Below, piece by piece: positions 31,366 to 45,026 of a DNA stretch of 64,000 nucleotides. Within the stretch, counting starts at the first letter, position 1. Each line of letters opens with the position of its first letter. The position numbers and the translations under genes are program-made. The stretch is from Eriocheir sinensis (Eukaryota; Arthropoda; Malacostraca; Decapoda; Varunidae): contig NW_026110853.1 in NCBI RefSeq assembly GCF_024679095.1, positions 1-64,000 of the forward strand. Direction: 5' to 3'. The notes under the pieces are model-generated. The model was not told where the DNA came from. It saw only the letters and a list, made by a program, of their open reading frames with translations, and ran no database searches.

Positions 31366-33268
31366 AGGACTTTATTTTTTTACAGCAAGGGAGACAGCTC
31401 AAGGGCTATTAAACAAAAAAGACACAAAAAAGCCTGCTAGGCGCTGCTCCAATGACATTAACCATAATAAAAGGCCAAAAGAGAGGTCAACTTTGGGAGA
31501 AGAGGTGCCTTGACACCCCTCTCTTGAATGAGGTCAAGTGATAGGCAGGAGGAAATGCAGACAGAGGAAGGCTGTTCCAGAATTTACCAGCAGAAGGGAT
31601 AAAAGAGTGAAGATGCTGGTTTACTCTTGCATAAGGGAATTGGACAGTATAAGGATGAGCTAGAATAGAAAGTCAAGTGCAGCGGGGCCGCGGGAGGGGG
31701 GGAGACATGAAGTTAGCAAGTTCAGAAGAGGAGTCAGCTTGAAAATATCGGTATTAGATAGAGAGGCAACATTGCGGTGGAATTTAAGAGGTAGAAAACT
31801 GTTAGTAAGAGCAGGGAAGTTGATGAGACGATCGAAGAGCCTTACACATAAGATGCATACTCCATACGAGGGCGGACAAGGCCCCTGTATATGGACAGCA
31901 TCTGTGCGGGGGAAAGAACTGGCGTAGACGATACAGAACGCCCAACCTCGAGGAAGCTGATTTGGTAAGAGAGATGTGAAGTCTACAGTTAAGATTTTGA
32001 GTTTAGGATAGGCCGAGGATATTTGATGTTAAAGAAGGTGACAGCTGAGTGTTGTAGAAGAATAGGGGATAGGTGTTTGGAAGATTGTGTTGAAGACCAC
32101 CAAGTTCCTTCTACCCCAATCAAAAATGACAGCAAGTCTGAGGTCAGGCATTCTGTACTCTCTAGTCTGGAGTCTTGTAATTCCTGTTGGGAAGGTCTTC
32201 TGTTGAAAGTAGTTGGCAAGAATTGGTTCGCCAATATAGTGGTGGACGAATGGAACAGGCTTGGGAGCCTTGTTGTGGGTGCCAATACCATAGATACATT
32301 CAAGAAGAGGTTAGATAAAGCAATGGATGGTGAGGTAAGGTGGGGTTGAGTGTACAGGAGCTGCCTTGTATAGGCCAACCGGCCTCTTGCAGACTCCTTA
32401 CGTTCTTATGTTCTTATGTTGCAAAGTAGAGTCATCAGCGTACGAGTGGATGGGACAGCTTACTGTGGAAAGAAGATCATCAATGAATAACAGGAAGAGA
32501 GTGGGAGATAGGACAGAACCCTGCGGGACACCAGTGTTAATAAGTTTAGGGAAAGAACGGTGACGTCTACCACAGCAGAGATAGAACGGCCGGAAAGGAA
32601 ACTTTAGATAAAAGTACAGAAAGAGGGATAGAATCCGTAGGAGGGTAGTTTAGAAAACAAAGATTTGTGCCAGACTCTGTCGAAAGCTTTCGATATGTCT
32701 AAGGCAACATTGAAAGTTTCACCGAAACGGCTAAGAGAGGATGACCAAGAGTCAGTTTAAGAAAGCAATAAGATCGCCAGTAGAACGCCCCTTGTGGAAC
32801 CCATACTGGCGATCAGATAGAAGGTTAGCAGTGGATAGATGCTTATGTATTTTCCGGTTAAGGATTCATTAAAAGCTTTAGAAAGTCAGGAAAGTAAAGC
32901 TATAGGACGATAATTTGAGGGATAGGAACGGTCACCCTTCTTAGGCACAGGCTGTATGTAGTCGTACTTCCAGCAGGAAGGAAAGGTAAATGTTGAAAGG
33001 CAGAGACGAAAGAGTTTGACCAGGCGGGGTGTCAACACGGAAGCGCAGTTGGACAATTGGATGCACACCATCAGGCCCATAAGCCTTCTGAGGATTGAGG
33101 CCACAGAGGGCATGAAAAACATCATTCTTAAGAATCTTAATGACACGCATAGTGGAGTCAGAGGGGGCTGAATAGGAGGAATATGCCCGGATCCATCCAG
33201 AGTGGAGTTTTTATAGAAAGTCTGAGCGAAGAGTTCAGCTTTAGAGACAGATGTGACGGCGATGCTGC
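31366..33268 (-). mobile_element. Family-B LINE, truncated and decayed copy
   Basis: The 3' end with a T-run is at 31372-31380, followed by the family 3' UTR (TTTACAGCAAGGGAGACAGC on the plus strand). RT pieces run up to the EN-RT linker at about 33260 (ELFAQTF equivalent). Several frames are broken. A CR1-like 3' fragment is nested at 32215-32425. The 5' end is lost. Confidence 0.85.
32215..32425 (+). mobile_element. CR1-like LINE 3' end nested in the family-B copy
   Basis: The plus strand reads WFANIVVDEWNRLGSLVVGA and FKKRLDKAMDG, then CCGGCCTCTTGCAGACTCC and TTCTTATG 8-mers, the CR1-like 3' end. It interrupts the family-B RT sequence in the opposite orientation, so it inserted later. Confidence 0.9.
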
Positions 33269-34678
<1,410 letters not shown>

Positions 34679-35009
34679 GTCGGGCTGCGTTCAACAAAGG
34701 TTCGTGAAGCGTGGTTTAGATGACGGGAGGAGCAGCTGTTCTCAGGAAGCCCTCCCCTCAGGTCACTGCTGGGGCTCGTAGGGTTGTCCAGGCTTGATCA
34801 CTGGACCGCCTCGTTCCGTCCACTCCAGAAATGACCCGCGATACAACCTGGGCACGTAACGGCAATAAGTCATTCACATAAGGTATATTTTATGCTATTA
34901 TCCTATGACTAAACCAATAATTCTGAGCTTCTCAAGCTGTGATTGGCGGGGACTTTGGGGATGCGCAAAGTGTGCCTCAAAACGTTATTTGATTATTTAT
35001 TTATCAATT

Positions 35010-35180
35010 TGTTATTTTTTTTCAATTTGTTATTTTTTCATTTATTTTTGGCCCATTGCGCCTGATTTTTTGCGTTCTGCCCATATTCCTTTTTTAATTG
35101 GGCCTCTTGGTTGACCTCAACCCGCCAGTGGCGCTGGCACGTATTTTATAGTGATGCCATTTTTGCTTGGCTCATTCTGC
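35010..35180 (-). mobile_element. Old SINE fragment (same family as 36461)
   Basis: The minus strand keeps AATGGCATCACTATAAAATA, GCGCCACTGGCGGGTTGAGG and CAGGCGCAATGGGCC in the order of the SINE body and tail. It is diverged and has no tRNA-like head. Confidence 0.6.
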
Positions 35181-36460
35181 CCCCGGACACCACTCGGTCA
35201 CTGCCTCCCCAGTCATCTGCTTCAAACACACGACGGTACTGGCAGAAGCGAGCTACTTATTGTAGGCAGGTGAAGAGTTTAACTCATTGTCCTTGTCGTC
35301 TGAAGTTTTTCTCGGACTACAAATGACACACTAAACTAGGTTGATTTTTTTTTTTTTACCATTCTTAAATCAATGTCTGGGTCACGGGTATTTTTTAGTG
35401 GTCATTCGCATAGCTGGGCACGATAACAGAAAACCTTATTCCTGATAACCGATAACTGATAATGGAAAACCTTATTGGTGTTAACCGATATTCGTTAACT
35501 GGAGACAAATATAGGCGATAACCGATAACCGATACCCGATATAAATCCACAATTCCGATACTAGCTAGCGATAAGTCCGAAACGCGAAAACGATACTACG
35601 TATATTGATATTTCAAATAAAAACATAAATGAATTCAAATTTTCATTATCTGTATTTTAGAAAACTTACAAAACCTGAAAACCCACACGTTGAAACGTAC
35701 TTATGTGCGGTAATACTAGAAACGCCTGAACCGGTGTTGTGTTATTTGGCGTCCCCACCATCAAAAACTGGCGCTTTTGTTTATAAACACTGGTCTCTCG
35801 TAATCCAGACCAGCAAGCGTTGACCAGTACTCACAAAGCTTTTTAACCATCAAGAGATGCTGGAAGGCTGAATCAATATTACTATCTCGCTGTTTCTAGA
35901 ACGACACTGTACGAGTTGTATTATATGTAGAGAGTGTCGTTCCAGAAACATCGAGGATGGTGGTAGTGCATGTCTGATTCAGCCTTCCAGCAACTCTTAA
36001 TGTGTTAAAAAGCTTTGTGAGACTGTACAGGGCTACGCTTACTGGTCTGAATATGCGCAGTTCACGAGAGACCTGTGTTTGTAAAAAAAAGCGGCAGCTT
36101 TTGACGATGGGACACCAAATAACAACACCGGGTGCCTTTAGTACCATAGCATGCTCACAAACGAATATGGAATATCAAATTTGAGGCAGTGAATAATCAT
36201 TTTTTGGGCAAAGTTAAATGATTTTTCTCTTTGATATATTGATTTTTGAGTAACATAAAAAATAACCTAGTGTTTTAATGTTGATGATCTAAGTATGAAA
36301 TCTCTTCACCGAAGATATTTCATACCCCGAAGTTTTTTCATACAACACCGGGCGCCCGGGCCACGCATGCGCAGTAGGGAGGAGACAACGTTTTTTTTCT
36401 GAGGGGCGGAAAAAAGTAGCGATTATCGCTAGTTTGGTTACAAAAGTAACGAAGATACCG

Positions 36461-36813
36461 AGGCGGTGGCTGAGTCGTCAGAGTAACGGCTCCGTGTTCA
36501 GGAGGACGCGAGTTCAATCCCCGCCCGGTGCCACCAAGCTGGGATTTTTCAGCCGCCGCCGAGTGGCTTAAAACTACCCACATGCTGTCCAGAAGACCAC
36601 TTATCAACCCGGACTCTAGATTCTAGGATCAAAGATGAGCTCTGGGAGGGCAGCACGAGCCAATGTAAGATGGCGCCACTATAAACACTCGCCTGCGCCA
36701 GAACGGGCTGGGCCGACCATCAGGACCCACCGGAGAGAAGCCTTGGACCGACCATCAGGATCCATCGGGAAGAAGCCTACCGGCGCAATAGGCCGCAACG
36801 TAAAAAAAAAAAA

Positions 36814-36817
<4 letters not shown>
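36461..36817 (+). mobile_element. tRNA-derived SINE, full-length, nested in the foldback MITE
   Basis: The tRNA-like head has an A box (GTGGCTGAGTCGTCAGAG) and a B box (GAGTTCAATCCC), then GGTGCCACCA as at a tRNA 3' end. The body contains GTGGCTTAAAACTACCCACA, GATGGCGCCACTATAAACAC and a duplicated GGGCCGACCATCAGG unit, then GCCTACCGGCGCAATAGG and poly-A. Comparison with the SINE-free MITE copy at 50700 places its insertion just after GAAGATACCG. Confidence 0.92.

Positions 36818-36818
<1 letters not shown>

Positions 36819-36896
<78 letters not shown>
36819..36896. repeat. (AT)n microsatellite at the SINE tail
   Basis: A 77-bp AT array directly after the SINE poly-A. The empty MITE copy has only a short ATATAT at this place, so the array grew at or after the insertion. 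Confidence 0.95.
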
Positions 36897-36898
<2 letters not shown>

Positions 36899-37127
36899 AG
36901 TAAGTAGCGGGTGGCCGACAACCCGATTTTGTTATCAGCGATAAAGTATCGCGATAACTTATCGCGATAACGCCCAGCTATGGTCATTCGTTCCTTCGCC
37001 ACGTCACCGTTTTCGTGGGCAATATACTGTGACCTTGAATTTACAGCGCAGGTTACTTGTTCCCTTACCAAACCATTGTAACGGTGGTCTAGACTGTGCA
37101 TCATCATAAAAGTTAGTGATGTAATGC

Positions 37128-37606
37128 TCACTTATGGCTGTTGAAACCCTTGGTCTTGAGAATGCCGTCAGCCACGCCCACACGACGGCCTGACCTGCAC
37201 GTGATGACGAGGCTTGCGTCGCCAGGGGCCGGCCGAGGAAAGCCATACTTCTTTTGGAAGGTGTCCTCGGGCAGCTGCAAGGCCTCCTCCAACTCCTGCA
37301 CTAGAATGAGGGATGAAAACGAACAGTAGGCACCACACACTTCTTAGTGGTGACAAGGCTACAAGGTTTCGTCTATCTCCTGTACTATAAGAATGCATGG
37401 TGACATACGGTAGCCACTTTAGGAATAGCGATAAACCTGCATGCATGACGGAACTACTGAGCAAAAACTATCACTACAACTTTTGTGCAAAACAATTTCA
37501 TGCATTGGCGTATATCAGGCTTCCCTATCTGCAGGCAGGTTAAGGACAAACCACCTTGTCTGGGCAATGGGGTCTGTGTGCTTTAAATATCTATGTAAAT
37601 CTATGT

Positions 37607-37663
<57 letters not shown>

Positions 37664-38694
37664 ATACACAGAAGTCGTTTACCCCTGGTCAAGGTGTTTT
37701 ATAATTCCTACCAGGTACGTGGCCGGGCAGCTGGCCCTGCTCCCGCACCTCCTCCCGAGTCCTCACGTCCACCAACGTCACCTCCTTCAGCTGCCTATGC
37801 AGGTCTTCGTAGTTGATGTCTGCCAGCAAAGTGTTCGTCCGTTATCAGCCGTTGCCTCCAATGGTTTGTATGTAAAGACAGAGGCTTCAAGAGTACTCAG
37901 GGAATTACCCTGTCACATACGCCATTCCGAGCATGCAACAGCCTTGTGCTAGCAGCAGTAATGTTTGCATGGATCTCCTCCTCAAGTGTCCTACCGCTCT
38001 CTCTCTGTCTCTCTCTCTCTCTCTCTCTCCTATGTAAATAGCAGAACATAACACACACACACACACACACTCGGTCACCTGCCCACACAAAACGTTATCA
38101 CCACGCGCTTAACCCACCGTGGTACGCACCACCATCACCTCCACCACCACACCAGCACCAACACCTCACCCTACCAGTCACCGAAAAGGATCACCCTACC
38201 TCCCCACGTCTGCAAAACACCACACAAGTAGCCTACCGTCTTTCTATATATATAAGCTACCCTAACCTCATTCTCTTTATTACCGTCACCAGTCCTTATT
38301 AGTCCACATCAGTAGGTACAGAGGCCTCTCCAGTATGTTCCGCTTTTTCCCAGTCAATTTTCAGTAGGCCTACTCATCCTGCTCCGATAAAGGTTGTATT
38401 CATATCCACCGGGGTCCCTTTCTGATGTTCTTCGTCCAGCTCCTGCCTCATGTTATTTTAATTGTTGATACGTTACCTGTTCTACTTATGACGTGACCTG
38501 TCCAATGCCACTTAATTATTACTTCAAAATGGCATTAAAAAAATAAAGATTTATGTCTGATCCATAAAACTATTTTTCTCACAGTATCAAACACATACAC
38601 TGCCCCATATTCATATAAACTATCACATTCCGTTTCTACACTAAACACTGTGATTACTTAGAGGTATCCACAAAGGCCAGCACTCACCCGTCAT
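37128..38694 (-). CDS. Single-domain rhodanese (thiosulfate sulfurtransferase-like) gene, 3 exons
   Basis: Exon 1 codes only ATGACGG (38694-38688, CACC before the ATG, donor GTGAGT). Exon 2 is 37819-37712 (acceptor CTGGCAG, donor GTAGGA) and reads INYEDLHRQLKEVTLVDVRT then REEVREQGQLPGHVP, a rhodanese N-terminal half. Exon 3 starts at 37300 (acceptor ATTCTAG) and reads QELEEALQLPEDTFQKKYGF, then the active-site loop VITCRSGRRVG with the catalytic Cys. Phases match across all joins. A stop follows at 37128, giving only 95 residues, but a donor-like AA|GTGAGC at 37131/37132 suggests a last exon (the usual GGW-type end) that I could not find; a MITE lies just downstream. Rhodaneses transfer sulfur from thiosulfate or persulfides. 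The exact subfamily is uncertain. Confidence 0.82.
37610..37661. repeat. (CT)n microsatellite in rhodanese intron 2
   Basis: A 50-bp CT array in the intron between exons 2 and 3. Intron 1 holds a shorter CT run (about 37997-38028) and (CA)n at 38051-38070. Confidence 0.95.
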
Positions 38695-38906
38695 GGTGCC
38701 TGGACGGCGGCGGCAAACGCAGTGAAAGCAAAGAACCTGAGGACTGAGGAGGAGAGCACGGAATGGTGCTACCTGATGGGAAGGTTGCCAGCTAGAGAGT
38801 TTTCAGAGCTGAAGATTAGACTTCTGCACGTAGACGATTAAAAAGACGACTGATTGTTATCTAATCTACATTATTGGAGCTGAACTTTAGGTAGAGGCAT
38901 ACTTAT

Positions 38907-39505
<599 letters not shown>

Positions 39506-40435
39506 CAAACACTACGTTATTTCCACGTGTCGTCATGGTGAAAATAAGGTGAATTTTATTTTCTACGTAAGGACCACGTGGTATCCACGTCGAGAGGGTC
39601 ATCCACCTAACAAAGCTATAAGGTATTTCTTGTGTTATGAATGTTAATACTTTGTGCTCACTGATCTCTATTATTACTGGATTGGTTGACTCCGTGCAAA
39701 TCTGAAGCCCGCACCCGCCATCTTAAGATTCCCTCGGGCCGAGGCATATATGTAAAAAATTCGACATCAACGCTCGCCGAGTGGCAGTAGCACGTGGTAA
39801 AACACTTCATTACGAAGTTATTGATTTATTGAATTTTTCTATGCCCTAGCTACTAGCTTTTTATTGGTTTATGGAAAAAAAAACACTCGTTACCCAGTCT
39901 CCATACTTGGCACAAAGCAATTCTCTTTCGCGTTATTTGAGTGTTACATCCTCTATATAGCATGTATGATATGTGTTTCCTTCCAAACTACTTTTTCAGG
40001 GGATTGGGAAATAACAAATGTTAGTCGTCATGAAATAAAACAGAAAAATGTAGGTTTTTTTCATATATTTCTTTTGGTTACCCATTAAAAGAACTATCCA
40101 TATTCTAAATCTAAGGTTTGAAACAGAAAACGAATCAATTTGATGAGTAACTAAAGTAGGTTCAACTAATTATAATAATTATATTATAATACACGCAGTG
40201 ACGTAAATTGTTTTTGCTTTTCTTGTAAACTGTAATATTTATGTTGACTGCATTATATTCGTCATTTACACAAAAACTTAAATGTGGCCAACACGACTGA
40301 TTAGGTTCAAGCATCAGTAGGTAGGTGATTGGTAGCCTATTATTGAATTTTTATGCATAGCCTACAGCACCTTTTTTCCAAATAAGTATGAGGAACAAAT
40401 TATGAAAATATTATGGTCTTATTAATAATGAGGGT
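39506..40435. other. AT-rich non-coding stretch, nothing recognised
   Basis: No domain, no clear repeat. Short ORFs only. Confidence 0.5.
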
Positions 40436-40811
40436 AAGCGGTGGCCGAAGTGATAGCGTACTGGACCCACATTCGCCGCGTGATGGACGACGCGGGTTCG
40501 AATCCCCACGCTACCACTCGGATTTTTCAGTCACCGCCGAGTGGCTTAAAACTACCCACATGCTGTCCTGAAGACCACCCATCAACCCGGACTCTAGAGG
40601 AAGCCGTCCAAGCGAATCAAGAACGAGTTCCGGGGGGCAGCACGAGCCAATGCAAGATGGCGCCACTATAAACACCCGCCTGCGCCAGAACGGGCTGGGC
40701 CGACCATCAGGCCCCACCTGGAAGAAGCCTTGGGCCGACCATCAGGCCCCACCGGGAAGATGCCTACCGGCGCAATAGGCAACAACGTAAAAAAAAAAAA
40801 AAAAAAAAAAA
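40436..40811 (+). mobile_element. tRNA-derived SINE, full-length
   Basis: Same family as 36461: a tRNA-like head (GTGGCCGAAGTGATAGCG, GGGTTCGAATCCC), the shared body with two GGGCCGACCATCAGGC units, CCTACCGGCGCAATAGG and a 22-bp poly-A. The gypsy gag sequence starts immediately after the A-tail, so this SINE marks the left break of that element. Confidence 0.92.
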
Positions 40812-41659
40812 TACTCAGAGAACAAGGGAAAGCGAGAGAAAGAGAAAGAGAGCAACACCAGCTAGAATTACGGAAACTGGAAGCTGAGAGAGAGCGAGAA
40901 AAGGAGCCCATACAGTAAAATTGGCCGAGCTAGCGGCGAATAATGGGAATGGTACCAACTCTCAGAATAATAAAGTAGTTTCTCCAAAGCTAAAGCTTAA
41001 TCATTTTTTTAAGGAAGGTAACAAGATTGAGATATTTACTGCGCGGTTTGAGGAAGCCGCTAATTTAATACAGTATGATGAGGTCACCAAGCATGTGCAA
41101 TTCATGAGTCTTTTTGAAGGTAAAGCTTTGGAGGTGAATCATAGATTGGATGAGGACTCTTGTGAGTATAAGGATATGAAGGAGGCATTATTGGCAGCTT
41201 ATGGAATGTCAGTTGATGATTTACAGAAACAGTTTTCCTCTGCCTCCATAAATGACGATGAGACAGCAATTCAATTTGCTGCTCGCCTCAAAGGGTACTT
41301 AGAGCAATGGCTCAAGAAAGACGGTGCTGAGGAGACAGTCGAAGGTGTGAAGGACCTAATATTGCGTGCGCAGTACGTAAAATCCTGCCCAGATGAATTG
41401 GTCACGAGACTCAAAATAGACAAAGTGAGGAAATTGGAAATTATGAAGGAAATGGCTAATTCCTATTTTGAGGCCTACGGTAGGACGAAAAAGCCTGTAG
41501 TTAAAAGCAATAACATGCAGAGTGATGCCCCTGGAAGAAAGATTGGTTCCGGCGTCGCCACCCTGGTGCGATTAGCCGCGCGTGGCCTTCAGCCAAAAGT
41601 AACCGGAATTATGCACCGCGTCCGAAGACTGGAAGTTATGGGTCGCGACCGTATCAAGG
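40812..41659 (+). pseudogene. gag of a Gmr1-like Ty3/gypsy element (5'-truncated)
   Basis: A basic/acidic coiled-coil start (REQGKAREREREQHQLELRK) is followed, after an apparent frame change near 40905, by a capsid-like helical domain (FKEGNKIEIFTARFEEAANL, then KHVQFMSLFEGKALEVNHRL and LKGYLEQWLKKDGAEETVE), typical of SCAN-like gypsy Gag. It ends in a basic stretch where the family-B LINE has inserted at 41660. The remaining nucleocapsid part resumes at 45027. 5' LTR and leader are missing. Confidence 0.8.
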
Positions 41660-41785
41660 TTTTTTTTTTTTTTTTACAACAAAGGAGGCAGCTCTAGGGC
41701 ACACAAAAAAAGAAAACAATAATAAAAAAAAAAAAAGCCCGCTACTCTCCTAAAAAAGAAACAAAAGAGGTGGCCGAAAGTAAGA

Positions 41786-43310
41786 TCAAATACGGGAGGA
41801 GAGGTGTCCTGATACCCTCCTCTTGAAAGAGTTCAAGTCGTAGGCAGGAGGAAATACAGATGAAGGAAGATTGTTCCAGAGTTTACCAGCGTGAGGGATG
41901 AAAGAGTGAAGATGCTGGTTAACTCTTGCATAAGGGGTTTGGACAGTATAGGGATGAGGATGAGTAGAAAGTCGAGTGCAGCGGGGCCGCGGGAGGGGGG
42001 GAGGCATGCAGTTAGCAAGTTCAGAAGAGCAGTCAGCGTGGAAATATCGATAGAAGATAGAAAGAGAGGCAACATTGCGGCGGAATTTAAGAGGTAGAAG
42101 ACTATCAGTATGAGGAGGAGAGCTGATGAGACGAAGAGCCTTAGCCTCCACTCTGTCCAAAAGAGCTGTGTGAGTGGAGCCCCCCCACACATGAGGTGCA
42201 TACTCCATACGAGGGCGGACAAGGCCCCTGTATATGGACAGCAACTGTGCAGGGGAGAAGAACTGGCGGAGACGGTACAGAACGCCCAGCCTCGAGGAAG
42301 CTGATTTAGTAAGAGATGAGATATGAGGTTTCCAGTTGAGATTTTGAGTTAAGGATAGACCGAGGATGTTTAGTGTTGAGGAAGGTGATAGCTGGGTGTT
42401 GTCAAAGAATAGGGGATAGTTGTTTGGAAGATTGTGTCGAGTGGATAGGTGGAGAAACTGTGTTTTTGAGGCGTTGAAGGACACCAGGTTCTTCTTGCCC
42501 CAATCGGAAATAATAGTAAGGTCTGAGGCTAAGCGTTCTGCAGCCTCCAGCCTTGAGTCGTTAAGTTCCTGTAGGGTGGGTCTTCTATTAAAAGAAGTTG
42601 AGTAATGCAGAGTGGAATCATCAGCGTAGGAATGGATAGGACAGTTCGTTTTGGAAAGAAGATCATCAATGAACAACAGACAAAGAGTGTGAGATAGGAA
42701 AGAACCCTGTGGGACAACATTGTTAATAGATTTATGGTAAGAACAGTGACCGTCTACAACGTCAGAATTAGAACGGTAAGAAAGGAAACTGGAGATATAG
42801 GTTCAGAGAGAAGGATATAAACCGTAGGAGGGTAGTTTGAAAGCAAAGATTTGTGCCAGACCCTATCAAAAGCTTTGATATGTCCAGCGCAATAGCAAAA
42901 GTTTCACCGAAACGGCTAAGAGAGGATGACCAAGAGTCAGTTAAGAAGGCTAGGAGATCACAAGTAGAACGCCCCTTGCGGAACCCAAACTGGCGATCAG
43001 ATAGAAGGTCAGAAGTGTAAAGGTGCTTTTGAATCTTCCGGTTAAGGATTGATTCAAAAGCTTTAGAACAAGAAAGTAAAGCTATGGGACGGTAGTTTGA
43101 GGATTGAGCGGTCACCCTTCTTAGGCACAGGCTGTATGAAGGCATACTTCCAGCAAGAAGGAAAGGTAGATGTTGACAGGCAGAGGCGAAAGAGTTTGAC
43201 CAGGCAGGGTGACAGCACGGAGGCACAGATTTTAAGGACAATAGGAGGCACTCCATCAGGTCCATAAGCCTTCTGAGGATTGAGGCCAGAGAGGGTATAG
43301 AAAACATCAT
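41786..43310 (-). pseudogene. Reverse transcriptase of the full-length family-B LINE
   Basis: Two ORFs. 43310-42768 carries the fingers and palm A region (ASNYRPIALLS-type step, QFGFRKGRSTCDLLAFLTDS, AIALDISK). 42676-41786 carries FIDDLLSKTNCPIHSYADDS with the catalytic YADD, then LVSFNASKTQFLHLSTR, LNILGLSLTQNLNWKPHI, and the thumb-like tail ending LNSFKRRVSGHLSSRI. Frameshifts lie near 42700 and 43320-43343, so this copy is not functional, although it is the best preserved in the window. Confidence 0.9.
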
Positions 43311-43342
43311 TTTGAAGAATCTTTATAACAGGTATAAAGGAG

Positions 43343-44569
43343 TCAGAGGGGGGATGAGTAGGAGGAATATGCCCAGAATCGTCCAGAGTGGAGTTTTAGA
43401 AAAGTTTGAGAGAAGAGTTCAGCCTTAGAGATAGATGAGACGGCAGTGTTGCCGTCAGGACAGAGGAGTGGAGGGAAAGATGAAGAAGTGAAGTTGGAGG
43501 AGATGTTTTTGGCTAGATGCCAGAAGTCACGGGAAGAGTTAGAGAAAGCAAGGTTTTGGCATTTTCTATTAATGAAAGAATTTTTGGTTAGTCGGAGAAT
43601 AGATTTGGCACGATTTCGGGCAGAAATGTAAAGTTCATAATTAGCATTAGTTTGAAGGCTCTGGTACCTTTTGTGAGCTACCTCTCCATCATTGACAGCA
43701 CGAGAACAAGCGTGATTAAACCAAGGTTTTTTAGCGTGAGGTGTAGAGAAAGAACGAGGAATGTATGCCTCCATTCCAGAGACAATCACCTCTGTGATGC
43801 GCTGAGCACACACAGAGGGGTCTCTATCCTGGAAGCAATAATCATTCCACGGGAAATCGGAAAAGTTCATCCTCAGGTCGTCCCACCGAGCTGAAGCAAA
43901 ATGCCAGAAGCATCGCCTCTTCGGTGGGTCCAGAGGGCGTACAGGAGCGATAGGACAGGATGCAGAAATAAGATTGTGATCGGAGGAGCCCAACGGAGAG
44001 AACAGTTTGACAGAATAAGCAGAAGGGTTTGAGGTAAGGAAGAGGTCTAGAATGTTGGGCCGGTCTCCAAGACGGTCGGGAATACGTGTAGGGTGCTGGA
44101 CCAACTGCTCTAGGTCGTTGGGGATAGCAAAGTTGTAGGCTTGTTCACCAGGATGGTCAGTGAAAGAGGATGAAAGCCAAAGCTGGTGGTGAACATTGAA
44201 ATCTCCTAGGATGGAGATTTCAGCGAAGGGAGAGTGGGTCAAGATGTGCTCCACTTTAGAATTCAAATAGTCAAAGAATTTTACATAGTTGGTAGAGTTA
44301 GGTGAGAGATAAACAGCACAGATGTATTTAGTAAAAGAATGACAATGAAGTCTTAGCCAGATGGTGGAAAATTCAGAAGAGTCAAGGTCGTGGGCACGAG
44401 AGCAAGTGATGTCGTTGCGCACGTAGGCGCAACATCCAGCTTTGGATTGAAATTTAGAATAGAGATAGTAGGAGGGAACAGAGTAGAGATTGCTGTCAGT
44501 AGCCTCAGAAACCTGTGTTTCGGTAAGGAAGAGAAGGTGAGGTTTACAGGAGGAGAGATGATGTTCCAC
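43343..44569 (-). pseudogene. Endonuclease of the full-length family-B LINE
   Basis: 408-codon open frame. It has [10 protein letters not shown] (Glu of the EEP fold), [34 protein letters not shown] (GDFN core), [13 protein letters not shown] and [13 protein letters not shown] (SDH core), followed by the linker to the RT ([20 protein letters not shown]). These are the standard blocks of the APE-type endonuclease that nicks the target. It continues into the RT through a frameshift at about 43320. Start taken at the first Met after the 5' UTR; the true start could lie slightly upstream. Confidence 0.9.
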
Positions 44570-45026
44570 AGAATGAAAATTAGAGCGAAGACCGCGAATG
44601 TTGCAGAAATTGAGAAGAAAGAGGTTCGAGGAGTTATTAAGACACCTCTCGGGTCGGCAGCCAGAAGGGGAGTCCTCCCTGGGGGAATTTGTGGTCCCCC
44701 CCCCCAGGCGGGGACTCCGAGGTTTGGTGTAGATGCGCCATTTTGAAATTTTAATTTTGGGAAAAGGTGTATATGTTGTGTGAATGTAGTGTGGTGTGGA
44801 TAAAGAGAGGATCTGTCTTTAGAGAGCATGCTGAACTACTCTCCGGTGTTGGTGAGACAATAGGGAAACGGTTAGTGAGGACATGGGAAGGGTCTTTGGA
44901 GGGCTTCAGCTCCCTTCTCACCTCCCATATATACCTCACCGGGAGTGGCTTGCTCCCGTTCGGTAGGTGTCTTCCTACCTACTCCAGCCAAACTGCTCTA
45001 AGTGGCACAAAAATGCTGCAGTAAGG

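Larger units (their letters stand above)
35409..36982. mobile_element. Foldback (palindromic) MITE with 8-bp target duplication
   Basis: Ends are inverted repeats (CATAGCTGGGC ... GCCCAGCTATG). GTCATTCG is duplicated exactly on both sides (35401-35408 and 36983-36990), an 8-bp duplication typical of hAT insertions. The interior folds back: 35740-35940 pairs with 35940-36140 around a hairpin centred near 35920. There are many CGATAACCGATA words near the left end and CGCGATAAC words near the right. No transposase. A second copy is at 49645-50809. A SINE and an AT array are nested in it. Confidence 0.88.
41660..45022 (-). mobile_element. Full-length family-B LINE inserted in gag
   Basis: The host gag reads continuously on both sides, and AAGG is duplicated (41656-41659 and 45023-45026), so the element is exactly 3363 bp. 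Minus-strand order: 5' UTR (45022 to about 44570) beginning CTGCAGCATTTTTGTGCCAC, an ORF with endonuclease then RT, 3' UTR, and poly-A (T-run 41660-41674). There is no separate gag-like ORF1. Since flanks and target duplication are clear, this copy defines the family; copies at 4984, 8273, 31366 and 53057 are truncated relatives. Confidence 0.92.

Noticed and set aside
36461..36535. A tRNA gene
   Set aside because: A and B boxes and even a CCA-like end are present, but the sequence continues into the SINE body and poly-A shared with the copy at 40436. The head at 30580 is rejected for the same reason.
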